From NCBI RefSeq assembly GCF_032362555.1, contig NC_083532.1, positions 2,307,001 through 2,371,000 on the forward strand: a stretch of DNA of 64,000 nucleotides. Reading direction: 5' to 3'. The notes beneath the pieces were generated by a model. It was not told the DNA's origin. It did no database searches and saw nothing but the letters and a program-made list of their open reading frames with translations. The stretch's first letter is position 1, and each line of letters starts with the position of its first letter. Shown one piece after another: positions 62,739 to 64,000 of the stretch. Origin of the DNA: Amyelois transitella. Lineage: Eukaryota; Arthropoda; Insecta; Lepidoptera; Pyralidae. The translations under genes were made by a program, and so were the position numbers.

Positions 62739-63984
62739 TTTGTAGCTCGAAATTTGAAAGTTTCGAAAAAGTTTTTTTAATTTTTTTTTACTTTAGGTTA
62801 TTTTCGGCCAATATTTGTGTTGCGCGAATCGCATTCGCATCTCGTTTACACTAGTATCACTGAACGTTTTGGTGTATTTTCTTTTCTTTTTTTCTATTGT
62901 TGTTTTCGACTTGGTCGGTAAGGCAACTTTTTTTTGTATTATTCTTGTAACACCATAAGAATTTTTCTTTGAAAATCTTTATGGCACTCCTCACTGTTAC
63001 TTCAACTTTGTTGATTTTGTTTTTGTTTTATTTTACCAGTTTAACTGATGAATATATTCCGGCCGAGTGGTGACGTAAGATTTCTCTTAGCGAAGTTAAT
63101 TTCAGGTATTATCTTTTTGAAGAGCAACAATTTTTTTGGCATTTTGTCTCCGTGGTTTTGTTTGTTTTCACTTCTTTTCCACTTAAATAGACTTTAATAA
63201 GGCACTTTTCTATTTATTGTAACTATTTTAACACTTGTTCCCGTATACTATGTAGCTCCTTATCAAAATAAAAAATCTGTAAAGAGAAAACCACAGCAGA
63301 AAGAAGAATTTATTTTATTTAAAAATTACGTAAAAAATGCCAATTAGTTTTTGTTTTAAGATTTTAGTCAACCGAACTGTTGTTCAGTCATCTAAAATCC
63401 ACTGATCAATTTACTTCGGACACACTAATTTATAATTTTAAATTTAGAACTCGGTTACACTCCATTTTCGCCAAAATCCTGGTCACTGCACTTCAAGGCA
63501 CTGTCACTTGAGTATAAAAAAAAAAAATATCGGGATGCATTCACCTCACTGAAAAATTTGTACGTTATTTTGTACTATGGTTGTTCACAACTCCGCTCGC
63601 AGACAACTAAATGGAGTCTGAGATGTTGACGTCGGGGCGGCTCGAACGTGACTGACGCAGTGACGAATGTTCGGCGAGCCTCACGAAAAAAAAAATTTTT
63701 TTTCATTCCGAATAATCAACTCTATGATAGTTCACTCGCCCCAAACGGCAACCTCCGATGGGAAATATTTTCTCCCTCAATATTCGCGACTAAGGAAAAT
63801 TTCCTTCGTAAATCTATAGTTTACGATCTAAATCGTCGAATTTATTAATTAGACACTTGATATTACAAGCAGGAATCGAGTAATTAAGATATAAAGTGGT
63901 CCATCATATCATAGTATGCTTAACCTCGTAGTGTGAGTGCGTTGTTCGTGTACTGACGTAGCGGCGCGCGCACACAACGTCAGC
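62739..63984. other. HR3 5' UTR and upstream region
   Basis: AT-rich near the start codon, then a GC-rich patch at 63590-63680 (GTTGACGTCGGGGCGGC). The transcription start cannot be fixed from sequence. No SINE or LINE copies seen. Confidence 0.4.
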
Positions 63985-64000
63985 AGTTCATCGACCCCGG
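63985..64000. promoter_or_regulatory. EcRE-like site upstream of HR3 exon 1
   Basis: AGTTCATCGACCCCGG at the window edge, one mismatch, about 1.25 kb before the HR3 start codon. It differs from 50832 by one base in 16. Confidence 0.45.

Overview
This is eukaryotic DNA, almost certainly from a moth or butterfly (Lepidoptera). It is AT-rich, with short exons, canonical GT-AG introns and a dense load of short retroposons. It also carries small Helitron-like elements (A|TC...CTAG|T) of the kind common in Lepidoptera. The species cannot be named from sequence alone. Four protein-coding genes can be rebuilt exon by exon with a continuous reading frame. (1) PDSS2, a subunit of the enzyme that makes the coenzyme Q side chain (minus, 1099-4317, 2 exons, 405 aa). 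(2) An AIG1/ADTRP-family membrane hydrolase (minus, 7220-9472, 4 coding exons, 241 aa). (3) A second AIG1/ADTRP-family gene (plus, 24565-26761, 4 coding exons, 239 aa). (4) The nuclear receptor HR3 (minus, 32066-62738, 12 coding exons, 719 aa), whose introns fill the right half of the window.

Layout. 1-4317: PDSS2 with a SINE-filled intron. 4318-7219: AT-rich intergenic DNA with one LINE tail and a short hairpin. 7220-9472: AIG1-like gene A, with SINEs in its introns. 9473-24564: about 15 kb of repeats between the two divergent AIG1-like genes, including SINEs, LINE 3' ends, Helitrons, two minisatellites and a 1.1 kb LINE reverse transcriptase remnant. 24565-26761: AIG1-like gene B. 26762-28620: SINE and LINE copies. 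28620-32065: a 3.4 kb AT-rich tract with almost no transposons, just past the HR3 stop codon. 32066-62738: HR3, with a nearly intact RTE LINE (43698-47022) antisense in intron 3 and a 12 kb intron 1. 62739-64000: HR3 5' flank.

The two AIG1-like genes have identical coding-intron phases (0, 0, 2). Their first coding exons are both 168 bp and their third both 221 bp. Each has a 3' splice site within about 12 nt of its start codon, so they look like an old duplicate pair now lying head to head. HR3 is a delayed-early gene of the ecdysone cascade. Its intron 1 and flanks hold several separate sites close to the ecdysone response element (EcRE) consensus; four share an extended core CCGGGGTCRRTG.

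The mobile-element fraction tells its own story. The most numerous repeat (SINE-A, more than 30 copies) and the 5'-truncated LINE (LINE-B, about 16 copies) share their last 40 bp or so and the same (TATG)n tail. Both create 13-14 bp target duplications, which suggests SINE-A is copied by LINE-B. The coordinates of decayed repeats are approximate; exon coordinates were checked for frame and splice sites by hand.
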